Counted from the stretch's first letter, positions 1 through 11,954 are shown. The stretch is 64,000 nucleotides of DNA from Thamnaconus septentrionalis (GCA_009823395.1 CM020510.1:13272273-13336272), one strand, 5' to 3'. Translations and numbers: made by a program. The notes: generated by a model from the letters alone, not told the origin.

Positions 1-722
1 AAACTGGGGAGAGGAGTTGTGCGGCATCACGGTTCCTCTGAGTTGAAACGGCCTCACAGTGACACTTTATTCCAAGAGCATCTCTGAGACGAACGGCCCT
101 GTTGATGGTAATGATGGAGTGAAAGGAATTTAAAGCGCCAACCTATAATGGAAAGTAAGCCCAGATTAAAATAGTCTAGGTGACTGATGAGACAGGCTGG
201 GGTCATTGTGTAAGAGCCTTCGTAGCCCCCCACTGCCACTACCACCACCACAAATGTGATTGTTCCGCTCGAGTTGGCAGCGTTTAGGCAGCGTTATTGT
301 AATTGCGGGTTCATTTGCCGGAATGAGAGCTGCTAGTAATGATGAAATCTCAGCCACGCAGCTACGGGAAGTTCCTCTCCGCCCGTCTCCCTCGCTCTCA
401 TCGCTGTCCTCCTCCTCCTCCTCCTCGCCCTCGACGGTCGGGAAGGAGTTTGTCCTCTCATTAACATCAAAACTCAGAGAGGTGGGACGCAGCCCCGTGA
501 CCGAGGCCTGGGAGGAAGAGACGAAGTGAGCGCGGTGGTCCTCATAAAAACAAGTGCGTGTGTGGGAGTTTGACTTTTACAGGCGAGGTGGGCCTGTTAG
601 CTCCTGTGACACTTTAACAGCCAGGTCCGACCGCCGAGGCGAGTCACTTTCCAGCAGCTATTGCCCGCAAAGTTTCGGGCCAGAGCTGGAGCGCTGCATG
701 AAACTTTTTAAAACCAACCGAC

Positions 723-1178
723 TAGGAATGTTAACAATTAATTGATTATCGATTAGTTGTCGATTAAGAATTTAATAGATTTAATTGAGTTTGTCGCAAT
801 TAATTGAACATTTTTTACATGGGTAGTTAATATCATTCTAACAGTGCAGAGCAATTCACCTGTAGATACTTTGATGGTCATAATATAACTAGAACAAGTT
901 GCTTTTAAGCAACTTTTTTTTTTTTTTTAAAGTGACCCATTAGAAGTCAACTTTCAGAAGTCAGAGGATAAATGTTCAGGGTGTTTTTACTGTTCTCTAA
1001 TGTGAAAATGGGTCACATTGGACCCTCAACATTATTTAAGGGTTAAATAATGTGTTCCTTACACATTTTTCATTGTGAAATTTAGGTTCTCAGGAAAAAT
1101 TTATCAATTAATCGTTAATCGATCGATAAGGTCAATCAACTAACGATTAATGAATTAATGAATGATTAGCAATCCTCA
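723..1178. mobile_element. Non-autonomous hAT-like DNA transposon with 8-bp target duplication
   Basis: The left end starts TAGGAATGTTAA and the right end, read in reverse complement, starts TGAGGATTGCTAA, giving imperfect terminal inverted repeats. Both ends continue into AT-rich sequence full of ATTAAT/CGATTA motifs, typical of fish hAT miniature elements. The element is flanked by an exact 8-bp direct repeat, caaccgac (715-722 and 1179-1186), the duplication length made by hAT transposases. Length is 456 bp with no transposase frame. A 20-nt hairpin lies inside at 896-915, followed by a T-run. Confidence 0.8.
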
Positions 1179-4100
1179 CAACCGACTGATCCAAGACCGC
1201 CGGAAAGGAAAGGGGAGCCTTCAAAGTGTGTGCCGTCGGTGCTGGCGAACGCCTCTGCGTTTTCACACCGCAGACGTTTGAGAGAAAATGTCAAAGTCCG
1301 TGTAAGGCGAGGGGGGATGGGACGAGTTGGTTATCTAGCCTCAAGTGTAGCGGAAACCTCGCGAGCTAGCACCACTTTTTCTGAGTTTTACCTCCGCTTT
1401 ATAAAGTCCCAGCCGAACACACTGCTGACATTTACCGAGCAGGAAGCAACCCCCCCCCCACCGCCCTAGGAGGCAGAGACCAAATGAGGACAAAAACATA
1501 GAAGCCGTCTGAGGCGTGCCAATAAATTGGCGGGCGGCCCGTGAAAGTATCCTTTATACACGCACACGCACACAAAAAACCATCCCAGAATATTTCTTTA
1601 TCTGTCTTTGGGTGGAATGTTTCATGAGGGTGAAATCCAAACACGGGAGGGGGGCTGGTGGGGGCCTGTTGTGCACCTGCGACGGCGGCACTATACAGTT
1701 GGCGTCTGTGTGCGGAGGCGGGGCCGGGAGAGCAAGGGGGGAGAGGGAGGGGCCTGACGTGATGAATGGAGCTCCCCGAGCGGCAGGCAAAGCCAGCGGT
1801 CAGGCAGGGCCCTCACCTGCCTCGCACACCTGTACTTACAAGAGCGACACACCTGCGCTGGGCCCCGCCGGGGGCCCCCTCTCCCATCCCCGCGCACATA
1901 TAATCCTGGCTCTGTTCCCGCGCCGCCTCTGTTTGCCAACAGGCAATTAAGGGTTTAAGGCGGGCCGGCAGAAGGGGAAAAAAATGTCGTCGTAATTGCC
2001 GTTTGCACGATGATTAGATGATAGCGATGGAAAAGTCATCGATCTGCATTGCGAAGTTCCCCAGCGATTGAACTTTTCTCCTTGTTTGGAGATTCTGCGC
2101 ATCTGGGTTTGTTTTTTTTTCTCCCTTATCAGTTGTGCAGATATGTCGCGTTTGGGGGGAAGCGACTTGCTGCTCTGCATCCCACCATTGCTGTGCCCTC
2201 TGGTGGGCCGTCGCGTAGCAACCTGCAGATAGTGCCGAGCAGCGTCAGGGTCGAGTAACTCACAGAATTACACGCAACTGTATTATCGCGCTCGCTTATG
2301 GCGGCGAGTCTGTTTTGGAGGAAAAAAAGGGTGTAAAAACATCCCTGCAAACCTGCACAAGTGATCTAGTGTAACAGGACATATTACATTGCGAACAATT
2401 CATTGCAATTTTTTAATTTCTGTTGCCATTCCATGTCCTTTGCTCTCCATTGTTGAGAATCGCTCTTCCAGTCTGACCTGTGCTGCAGCTTCTTGACAAG
2501 TGTCTGGGAGCTGTGGTCAAGCCCGGTAATAAAAATGCATGAGCTGTCAGAGTGGAGACGGACAGGACAGTGGAGCGCACATCAGTCACCTGGAGCAGTT
2601 GTCCAGCGGCGCCCGTAATGCCGCTCAGCGCGGTGGAAGTACTGAATAACTGTCTCTCTCCGCCGTCTCCATCCGCGGCCTGATGTATGGATCACCCGGC
2701 CGTGACGGCTGCGGCCCCTTTTCTTTCCCGCAAGAAACGGCTGCAGAATCGAAAAGCCAGGTAGCGAGCGGCAACTCTGAACCCCCCACGTCTAGATGGA
2801 ATCACCACACCGTTCAAATTTCAAACAGTAATGTACGTCTCTAGTTTCTCAAGTGGTGGCCAGTGACTGCGAAAACATGCTAACATGCCTCTAACAAGGC
2901 AGCAGTTTTACCCAGGAAGTTTAAACTAAGCTTTTGTTGGAGGCTGTAAACATAGGGCTAAATGTTATTTTTGTTTTTGGAGATTTGTAGATTTTTCTTA
3001 CATGATTTTTTCTCTTGAGTAATGTAAAGCTGCTCTGCTGGATTCAGGGATAAAAAAATACTAAGAAAAGACCTAAAAAATTAATATAAATCGGACTTTC
3101 CAGTATTTAACACAAAAAAAGTGTTTCGGCTCTCTTCCAAATGTTGGAATTCATTTTTCCATTAGTACCTGCAGCAAAAACCATGGCGCTGGGACTCTTT
3201 GAAACTTGAGCCGGCACGTCTGGGGCGCGAGTTGATTTACTGGACGTATAATGACTCCTGGTGAGACTTTGCGGTCGACGTCTCGGCGTGGAACGTGGCA
3301 CAAGTCAAGTGTCGCAGAGAGAAAAAAAAAAAGCCTTAATCGCATCCTTGAACGTTTGAACCCTCCAGTTTCTGTGCTTGACGGCAATGATTTTTTTTCT
3401 TTCTTTTTCCGGAGTGCTGCTCGCAGCCATTCGTCACCCAGAGGCCTGATAACAACCAGTCTGTTGCACAAAATATAGAAGGTGGTGGGGAGCTCCTGTG
3501 TGTGATCATCATTAATAACAATCAGGCAACATTGTTTCTCGCCTTTGTGTGGATTTATGGGCTCGGGTGAAGCGAGTCAGTCCCTCATCCGGTTAGTCTG
3601 GGCCCCTTTGACCCCGTCGCTCTCGGCCCGGACCAGATGAGGTGTCGAACAGAGTGCTAAATTCATAAATCTTTCAAACTTGCTATGCCGCACCTTAAGC
3701 ACAAACGGGGAGCCACACAGGCCGTTTGATTACCTCGGCCTAATCTGTCACCCCGCCGCTACTGTTTTTCCCCTGTGTGAGTCTCGCGATGGTTGGAGTC
3801 GGGTTGGGACACTGCACTTGTGTTCGCCAGAGGCCACGCAGTGCACCTCCAATTAGTCACTCATCCCTCAACACGGAGTATCATTGACACCTGAAGGCCC
3901 TCTCTTCCCCCGTCCTCCACTCATATCCCGTCGCCTTGCCTTTCATTTCTGAAGCAATAAAGCACATATTTACTCTGCGCTGCTCAGTCTGCCAGGCCCA
4001 GCTGACAATGCAGTTAAAAAGATTACAACGCTTGAGGGAGAATCAATCGGTGCCATTGGTTTCCCGGCTCTTCCCTCTGCAGCAACCCTACTAAGTGCCA

Positions 4101-5216
4101 TTGATAAAGTGGGGGACGCAGCCCAAAAAACATTTGTTTCCAATTAAAACAAACAGATAATCTCTTCCCGTGCTTAATTCCCCCGCCCTTACTTTTCCTG
4201 CCGTTTGAGCTCTTGACTTTTCCGTGCGTGAGCTCGTGTCGTCAATACCGAGGCTCCAGCCAAAGAGACAGTCGAGTCTCCGGGATGACGCACAGGGCTG
4301 GAGAAGGTGGGCCGGAGCGGCGCGGCGAGGCGAGGCTGCATGCTTGAGTGGCCCCGGCATCGGAAATCATTTTATCTGCATCACACAGTTTAGTGTCCCC
4401 GCCAGTGGCCCGACAGCCCCGCCGAGCTGGTGCTCTACTCTTGTTACACTAATCTTTCAATACAGAGCGAGAACCCTTATCAACGCACTGCACTTCGGCA
4501 TAATGAGGTCTGCGGATTGTCCCTGTGTCCTGTTGCGTACCCACGGTTGTCCTTTTTTTCCCCAGGGCTCCTGAGACCATCTGCTCAGAGAGAAAAGATG
4601 GTAGCAAAGATAATTCCACCCACAATAATAAAAAGCAAGAATTTTTGATGATCAGAAGAAAAAAATAGATGATAAAAACTGCTTGAAATGCAAACTAAGC
4701 GGCTGCTTTTTCTTTTTCCTCCTGAAAAAAAACAAAAATGAGATATTCAGTTTCCCACGGTATTCTATTTATGTATTCCGACTGCATGGGGGAGTGAGGG
4801 CAAATACACAGATGCAGAGTCAATAGGACCCCGGCGCGGCAATCGCCTGAAATACACACAGTGTGGAATTCTATCTGATATGTGACGGAGACAAGCGCGG
4901 ATGCGGTGAAATGTTGAGAGTGGCCCCTAAAATTACCCTTGTGTTTGCTTTCAGAGTATAGATTGTAACAGGAGAAGGGTGGAGGTTGGGGGGGGGGCCA
5001 GAGCACAGAGGTGGAACCGAGCTCATCATGTGAGCTCGCTGGCCGGCTATAACCAGCTGTTAAGGCATGGAGTCTTGGCTTTTATCCGCAGATTTTAGAT
5101 ATTCTCTCATATAGGCTATGAGCAGAGCTAACAGCTAACTGGTTAGCACACTAGCGTCAGTCGGCGCAACAGAATAGCAAGACTCTCGTCTTGGCATCAG
5201 GTCAACAGTCAGTCAG

Positions 5217-5486
5217 TTAAAGGTCCAGTGTGTAATATTTTTAAGGAAGCATATCTAACAGCATGTTACTTATTTAGTGCTGTCAGGTAAACTTCCTTAA
5301 AAAAAATGGCGTCGCAAGATGGCAGCTAACTAGGTGCTTTATGTATATTCCTATATATATCAGAACCGTTCTTTTTAATGCACTGCGATCATACACTTCT
5401 ATAAATGCATTTATGGGCAGTATGTTAAGCTTTTTACCAATATAAAAATCATAAATCAAGCCAAATTTTACACGCTGGACCCTTAA
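5217..5486. mobile_element. TTAA-bounded miniature inverted-repeat transposon
   Basis: The left end reads TTAA-AGGTCCAGTGTGTAA and the right end in reverse complement reads TTAA-GGGTCCAGCGTGTAA, so about 15 bp of terminal repeat match with two changes. TTAA at both edges (5217-5220, 5483-5486) is the target duplication used by piggyBac and Kolobok transposases. The 270-bp unit has no coding capacity and an AT-rich core. The 'ggtccagtgtgtaa' terminus is one I recognise as common in teleost genomes. Which of the two superfamilies mobilised it cannot be decided here. Confidence 0.78.
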
Positions 5487-6804
5487 TGTGTAGCAGCAGT
5501 GCTGCGGCGGAATGGCTGTGGAGGTAAAGACGCCTTCATGTCACGTCACCGTGTCAGATGAGCTGCGGGTCTGGTGTTGGGTGTTTAAAGGAGCCCACGC
5601 TCTGCGTGACACCGCTGACAGGCCACTGTAAAGAAGATGAATCTTGGGGGCGCAGAGCGCCGCTGCTAGCGGGTGTCACGGCGCAGCCGCCGCACAGGAG
5701 AGGACAGCCGGGAACATCATTCTATTTCCTACCCACCCGCCCACCCCCCTCCCCAGGCTTCCCCCCCTACACATTTCCCTTTTGATGACATGACGGATAT
5801 AACCGTCGCCCTCACAGCGAGGGCAGGATGTAATGGGACAGAGAGCAAGTGGAGGGTGGAGAGAAATATTGGGGAGGCAAAAGCAGTATATAAAAAAGAG
5901 GAGAAGCCGGGGCGGGAGGTCAAATGAAGCGGCGGTGGAAATATATTTTTGAAGAGACAACACACGTCTGATACATTATTCATTCCTTGTGTGTTTATAT
6001 ATATATTTTTTGGAGGTTGTTTCAGCACTTTATAGTGAGGTGAGGTAGATGCCTGCACTCATCTTAAAAGAAGCCAAGAGACCAACAGCCTCAGACTCTG
6101 TGCCTCCTGATTAGAGATACAGAGGTGCATCTCCAGACCTTCAGATCTCCAGGTTTTTTTTTTTTTTATCTTTTCCCCTTCAGGCATAGAGGCTCTTGAA
6201 TTCAAGTATAGTATATTTTTTGTTGTTGTTTTAGGCTGGAACTAGTTTAATTATTAATAATTTATCTCCTGTTTTATGTTTTAGTAGACATAAACAAACA
6301 AACTCTTATTGTCTACAACATTAAGGATTATATTCTTAAAAAATTAAAAAGTACACAGACTCATACAATTAACAGATAGCTCTCTGCTGTACAATGAATT
6401 AATTTGAAAGGCTCTTTTTTATCGACATTACTGATATTTTTGGAGGGTCAGGTCCTAAAACTTTTTCTGCCCTGCTCTCCGGTTGCCCCTGGTTACCTGC
6501 TATAAGGCCGCGCGCCTGCTGGCGCAATAACGAATACCTCTTTGGGGAGCATTTCCTTTTATGTTCTCACTGAGGCTGGTGTCCATATTGATTTTGGTCA
6601 GTGGGCTAGAATTTCTCCTGGGAGCTAATAAAAATAATTACAAAAAGATCATCAAAAGGCCTGACCTTCTGTTGCTCACATGAATAAATATGGGATGGAG
6701 ATAATGGAGGAGGCCTGTTCCGTGTGTGTGGCCAACGTAATGCGGAACATACGAACGTGTAACGCTGTTATCTTTAACGTGACCTCACAGTGTAATTGCC
6801 ATTT

Positions 6805-6850
6805 CCCCCCCCCACCCCCCCCAGCCCCCCACCCCCCACCCCACTGCCCC
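6805..6850. repeat. C-rich tract
   Basis: Runs of six to nine C are separated by single A, AG or ACTG. The complementary strand has at least four G-runs and could form a G-quadruplex. Confidence 0.8.
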
Positions 6851-7050
6851 AACGAACCGTTTGCCACCTTCGAGTGAGCAACGTGAACTCTGTTGGTCTC
6901 TGGCTGCAGACGGACGCGCAGGACATTTGAAAAGATGGCCCGATTGCAGTGAAAATTGACTGGAGCTGTGGGTTTAAAGAAAAGGAGCAGGAGGAGGATG
7001 AGCTTCTGGATCAGTAATCCCTCTATGATTTCATCCTCTGGCCCGCTCGT

Positions 7051-7071
7051 GTGTTTGTTTGTTTGTTTGTT
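7051..7071. repeat. GTTT tetranucleotide run
   Basis: About five uninterrupted copies of a GTTT unit. Confidence 0.85.
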
Positions 7072-9176
7072 CTCTGCTCGGGCTCTCCTCCTGGACCGGA
7101 TGGCTGCACAGCCGCCGTTATAAGAAAAAAAAAAAAAAGTAATGGTGGAGTTATTGCAGACGGTGCGTGAAGGGGGGTGGGGCGGGCTGCACCGCGTTTT
7201 GATTGGAGCGTGTGCCCCGAGACCCAGTGAAGTGCACTCGCCTCAGCTCAGAGAGCACTTGATTGCACAGCGCCAATGATCGCATTAAAAGGGCAACAGA
7301 AAGCCCGTTTACCGAGAGTGAGAGAGTGAAAGGAAGCTGGCGGTGGAGGCCCAAAATCGACTTTCATTTTCGGCCAGGAGTTAGTTTAGCGGAGGCACTG
7401 GAGATGCGCGTACATTAAATACATTAGCTTTTTCTCCGCGGAGCCCCCTGAGGACACTTGATGAACTGCATGGAACCACGGCATACATTCAACTTGCATA
7501 AAAACAGGGTTTTTGCTCAGTGCTAAGACGGATTGCATGTCCCCCTGCCTGCCTGACCGACTGGTTCCACACAGGAAGGACGCCGACCAATCACGTCCGA
7601 CCCCTCCGTGTCGCCCCGGGTCGCCTGGCAGCCGAGGGGGGAGGAGGGCGATTGCCGAGGCTTCTGCCGCGTTCAGAGCAGATGGAGAGTCGAGCTTTAA
7701 GTGATTGGAAGGCAGTAGATTGGAATACAAATTGGATTTAAAGAAATTAGACTAATATGAATCGAATGGAGTCGCCTCGGTGTGGCGCCGTGCACGCGCG
7801 CACCGGCCACGGCGACGAGATGCCGCGGGGAGGGGTGTTGGGGGGGGGGGAGCAGATGCTCCAATGAGATAAGAATAAATGTGCGGTTGACACTCCATCT
7901 GGGGGGTTGAGGGGGGTCCCCGTGTTCATCTTTTATCTCGCCCTCCATTTATCAACGTCACGCTGTTAATTACTGCTTCGTTTATTTCGGCGGCGGCGTA
8001 CATCGGGAATGCAAACTCCCCCCCCACCACCCACCCCCACCAGGGGAAACGACTCCCTTCCAGATTAATTTGAGGCGGGGTTAAACACTGTCAGGCCAGA
8101 CGCCCACCGAAAGATTTTTTTTTTTGTTGTTGCCTCACGACCAGTCGTTTTGATGTCGGGCAGATTAGATCATGGAGTCCCCGAGAGCCCCGTGTCAAAC
8201 CCCGCTGCCCCACCACCACCCCAAACAACAGCCCTGTTTAGGGCAGGACAGCGGGCCTGATCACTAATCAATGGCGGCAACACAGGAGGAATTACCCCAA
8301 ATTAGGAGGAAGAAGAGAATAGAACAGCCCACCTCTTGTTCGCGGGTCAATACGCCGCTGCCTGCTTCCTGATCCTGTTAAAGACAGATAGCGAGCGGGC
8401 TGTGACACAGCACACGCCTCCACCCCGAACCTCCTCCTCCAAGTCTTTGAAGTGTGTTTTTTGTGCTGACTAGTGGGTTTCTCACTGCACCTGTCCTTTC
8501 CGCTGCTGCTGCTGCTGGGAGTATTTGGCTGAGAAGTCCAGTTTCCCTGGGAGATTCCACACTTCCATACAAAGAGCTGGAGGTGTTCACCCCCCCACAC
8601 ACCACCTAGTGGCACGTGCGAAATTAGCCCTTACGTAAGCATAAAAGGCAGCGGTGGTACGTCGCAGCAGGCATCGCGCTATCGCCCCCCAGATACCAAA
8701 ACCGCCCTGGGGAAAGGCACAGACCTCAGATCAGCCCCGACACCTGCAGCAACTCATTCTAAGACAAAGGCGAGACAAAGCACTTCACTTTGCACAGACT
8801 CATTAGCATTTGGCTGCCGACGGAATCGGCTATCGACGGGGGCTGAGCGAACTCGCTTCAAAAGAGGCCTGCGTGTTCCCCGCTTCCTCCCGCCGTTTGA
8901 TGCTGCGTCGAACTCTTTGATCGTTCCTCACAGTTCCCAGGGCCCGCGTGGGCCGACACCTTGTCTTTGTGGTCGCGGGCCGAGCCGCCGGATCCCCATT
9001 TTTTCTCAGCAGCGTTAATGGACTAAAAGTTAACGGCCTCGGGGGGAATCAGCGTCGGACATTAATCTGCACCCCGGCATTCATGTCCGCGCCACATGCG
9101 CAGCTTTTTGCAACAGTGGGGTGAACTGTTGCTGTGCCCGCTTGAACGCCACTCAAAGGCAGATATATCATTTGGA

Positions 9177-9200
9177 TGTGTGTGTGTGTGTGTGTGTGTG
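9177..9200. repeat. TG dinucleotide microsatellite
   Basis: Twelve pure TG units, about 430 bp before the ROBO exon. Confidence 0.95.
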
Positions 9201-9608
9201 CCCCCACAGCACAGATGTAAACTGACTGTATACATCCATTCATTGGGTACCCATGGGTCCAATTACCCATGAGCCCTTGCATGTAGGGACAGCAGATGGC
9301 TGCTATTAGAAATGTCTAAAATGCTGATTAAAGGGTGGAGGGTTTACATTTATACCTACACAAACTGTATGTTTTTGCAAGCTCTTAGCCCAGGATAAAC
9401 CTTGTTTCTATAAATTAGAAAGTAGCAAAAAAGAAAAAGCCACTTCTGACTCGCCACTAATTTACAGCACTGTTAATGAAACGACTGTTGAATCTGCTGT
9501 TTGTTATCGTACTAAAATGTACCTTTGATTTTCAGACAGATGTTGAATTCAAAGTTCAAAAACAGGCACCAGGCTAAAATTTCTGAACTCTTCCCAGTTA
9601 ATGGACCA

Positions 9609-9629
9609 TTTCTTTTCCCGCCTCCGCAG
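9609..9629 (+). other. Splice acceptor of the ROBO Ig1 exon
   Basis: A pyrimidine-rich stretch (ttcttttcccgcctccgcag) ends in AG immediately before the codon split that restores the ROBO glycine. The first two exon bases complete a codon begun in the previous exon, giving phase 1. The reading frame is open upstream for only a short way and has no ROBO resemblance there, which supports this junction. Confidence 0.85.
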
Positions 9630-9956
9630 GATCCCGTCTGCGCCAGGAGGACTACCCACCCCGGATTGTGGAGCACCCCTCTGACCTGATCGTCTCCAAG
9701 GGGGAGCCCGCCACCCTCAACTGCAAAGCGGAGGGCCGGCCCACCCCGACGGTGGAGTGGTACAAGGATGGGGAGCGGGTGGAGACGGACAGGGACAATC
9801 CCCGCTCGCAGCGCATGCTGCTGCCCACGGGCTCCCTCTTCTTCCTGCGCATCCTCCACGGCCGCCGCAGCAAGCCGGACGAGGGCGCCTACGTTTGCGT
9901 GGCCCGAAACTACCTGGGGGAAGCCGTCAGCCGCAACGCCTCGCTGGAAGTAGCCT
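9630..9956 (+). CDS. robo: ROBO receptor, internal exon encoding immunoglobulin domain 1
   Basis: Roundabout receptors are single-pass membrane proteins on growth cones and other migrating cells. In the family, the first Ig domain binds the second leucine-rich domain of Slit ligands and triggers repulsion. The 327-nt exon encodes 109 residues, beginning [17 protein letters not shown], a signature of vertebrate ROBO proteins just before Ig1. Ig hallmarks are present: Cys32 (TLNCKAEG), Trp44 (VEWYKDGE) and DEGAYVC with Cys90, followed by [17 protein letters not shown]. Asn103 in NAS is a possible glycosylation site. The acceptor is cctccgcag ending at 9629 and the donor is gtgagt from 9957. Both introns are phase 1, so the exon is symmetrical and could be skipped without a frameshift. 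[11 protein letters not shown] recalls ROBO1, while YKDGE, RRSK and SRNAS recall ROBO2, so the paralogue is unresolved and fish robo3 is possible. The frame is intact. The leader exon and the Ig2 exons were not found. Confidence 0.96.
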
Positions 9957-9962
9957 GTGAGT
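9957..9962 (+). other. Splice donor of the ROBO Ig1 exon
   Basis: The junction T|GTGAGT is a consensus donor placed directly after the SLEVA codons. It leaves one base of the next codon in this exon (phase 1). In the family the next residues start Ig2 (LRDDFRQ). The translation past this point loses all ROBO similarity, which fixes the boundary. Confidence 0.9.
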
Positions 9963-10738
9963 CCTCGTCTCGTTACTCCTCGCTTGCTGTGCTGTGGTTC
10001 TGCCGTGTTTTGCTCAAATCAAGTCTATATATCTCACTGCGTGCTTGTGGAAAAACTGGATTTACTCTTTTTGCTAATAGTAGTTGAGAGGTATTTAAAT
10101 GTCTGCTCCCTTGGACCTACTGTCTATTTTAAATTTACAACTATAGGGAATAATTCAAATTTCACGCTTTCTTTCAAGCAGTGGTTAAAAAAAAAAAAAA
10201 AATTGGAATACATTTTTCACATTCAGGAGAAACTATTAAAAAAAAAAAAAAAAGCAGCCTTTGGGGCTGTGAGATTGACACGATGGCACGGCAGACGTGG
10301 GTCTCCCACAGGTGGGTGAGGGCTGAGCGTCAGGCGCAGATCAAAGTCCTGATAGATATTTGACACAGGCTGTCTGGCCGAGGCTGACGAGCATTGACAG
10401 GCAGAACCTGAGCCGCGGATCAAATTACCTTTGAAGACGAGACACCTCCCCCCCATTCTCCCAGCGGGATCAGCCGGGGCTTCCTACGGAGCGGCTCCCA
10501 GGCACCTGAGCTGCACGTCAGGTGGAGAAGGATAAAAAAAACACACCCCCCTCCTCCACCACCCCTGTCCTCATGTGACCTCGTCTTAAGCGGGAGCACT
10601 TTTAGCGAAGGATCGTGTTCCAAACGAGGGCTGATTTGCAAGATGAGTCCTCTGTGGGATTGTTCAGGGGATTTTTCTGGCTATTCACGTTTTTTTGTTT
10701 GTGTGATGCCGGTATATAGTTGTTATTTTCTTCTTGGG

Positions 10739-11012
10739 CTGCGTTCAGACTGCAGGCGAATCTGATTCAAATCTGATTCCTTCTCAAATCCGATTTTTAG
10801 GGCTGACTGTCCACACTGTTTTTAGCAAGTGTCCAAATTGGATCTGGCTCTGTTCAGACTGGGCCATATTATTGACCCATCTGACAGGTTGCTACCTAAA
10901 TGACGTCACGGACAGTCAAAACCAATCAGTGTGTTTGGAGCTGTTCAGTCTGAAATCCGTTCAACCTGGATGGGCTAAAAATCGGATTTTGGCTGGTAGT
11001 GTGAACGCGACT
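10739..11012. mobile_element. Non-autonomous DNA transposon with nested inverted repeats
   Basis: The ends are GCGTTCAGACTGCAGG on the left and, in reverse complement, GCGTTCACACTACCAG on the right. A second pair of inverted repeats lies inside: AATCCGATTTTTAG at 10787-10800 and its complement at 10975-10988. The middle also repeats 'gttcagactg'-like words. The roughly 274-bp unit has no transposase frame. Exact edges and the target duplication were not resolved, so the superfamily is uncertain, although the sequence style matches abundant fish miniature elements. Confidence 0.7.
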
Positions 11013-11932
11013 TGAATAACAAGAACCGGGTCCAAAATGTCAAATTGACTGTTTTATTAAATGGAACACCTTACATTTCAGTTTAAACAATAATAGCAGC
11101 GGTGCAACATATGAACAGCTGCCAGTCTGAGGTGATCATTGGTGGTTAGGGCAGTTGCTATGTGATGCATGTTTTGTTTTTTTCAATTGCACGTGTGTGT
11201 GTTGGAGATGCAGGCTCTAGACTCCGCCCCCCTGGGCCTGCACCTCTCGGGGGGGTGTCTCCCATCATCCCCCAGGTGCACAACAGCGTCCCGATCTATC
11301 GATCGCAGTAAGAAGGCTCTCCCAGCCTAAATGAAAATTCATGAAACATTGATGAAGTCTCCGGCTTATTTTACTTTCCCCCTTATTTTTTTTTCCTGAC
11401 ATTTCCTGTCTCCCCCCGACTGTCACTGCTGTAGCCTCCCAGCATAATGCCGGCTGAACAGCAGAGGTAGTAGTTGAGAAGAATGGGACGGCCGCTTGAA
11501 CGGCTTAACGGTTGATGGGTTCGGGGTGAAAAGGCCAGGAGATTACAGAATTAAGAGGGGCTACCAGGGTAGCTGTGAGGCCAGAAGTATATACTCAGCC
11601 TCTGCTGAAGCCCTCGCTGAAACCAGTTCTGTCTCGTGGACTGTTGTTTCTTCTGTTTGATGTCTTTTTTTTTTTTTTCTTTGTTGTAATTTCATTCATT
11701 CACTCATTTTTTTTTTGCCACTTTGTACGTTCTTGTCTTAAGGGTGAGCTGCTTTCAAGTTGCCTCGCCTCCTTTTCAATACATCACAACATTAGTCGCG
11801 CTGTTTGTTCAAGTCGAGTTAAACGGACAAAGTCGGCTAACAGACAGAACAATGGGTCTGTATCCAAGTGATGTATGCGATCTAAATCATTTGTCAAAAG
11901 AAGTGGGCGGAGTTCCCCGAGAGCGGAGATTG

Positions 11933-11954
11933 AAAAAAAAAAAAAAAAAAAAAA
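11933..11954. repeat. A22 homopolymer
   Basis: An uninterrupted A-run. No target duplication or processed gene copy was seen next to it, so a retroposed tail is not supported. Confidence 0.9.

Larger units (their letters stand above)
1..9629 (+). other. Intron upstream of the ROBO Ig1 exon (partial)
   Basis: This stretch is read as the 3' part of the intron between a leader exon outside the window and the Ig1 exon. It contains a hAT-like element (723-1178), a TTAA-bounded element (5217-5486), a C-rich tract (6805-6850), a GTTT run (7051-7071) and a TG run (9177-9200). AT-rich sequence at 2830-3110 and 6170-6440 shows no clear terminal repeats. Unique stretches with many TAAT/ATTA cores include 6600-6720. 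I saw no second ROBO exon, no other recognisable protein and no RNA gene. An alternative first exon or antisense transcript cannot be excluded from sequence alone. Confidence 0.7.

Noticed and set aside
6170..6440. AT-rich stretch that might be an old transposon
   Set aside because: It begins with a hAT-like word, but I could not find matching ends or a target duplication.
9652..9873. Minus-strand frames opposite the ROBO exon
   Set aside because: They are antisense shadows of a conserved coding exon and have no similarity of their own.
9668..10087. Extension of the ROBO frame past position 9956
   Set aside because: The frame stays open for about 43 more codons, but ROBO similarity stops exactly at a consensus GTGAGT donor, so the tail is intron read-through.
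11933..11954. A22 run as the tail of a retroposed gene or SINE
   Set aside because: The upstream sequence shows no gene similarity, no Pol III boxes and no flanking direct repeats.
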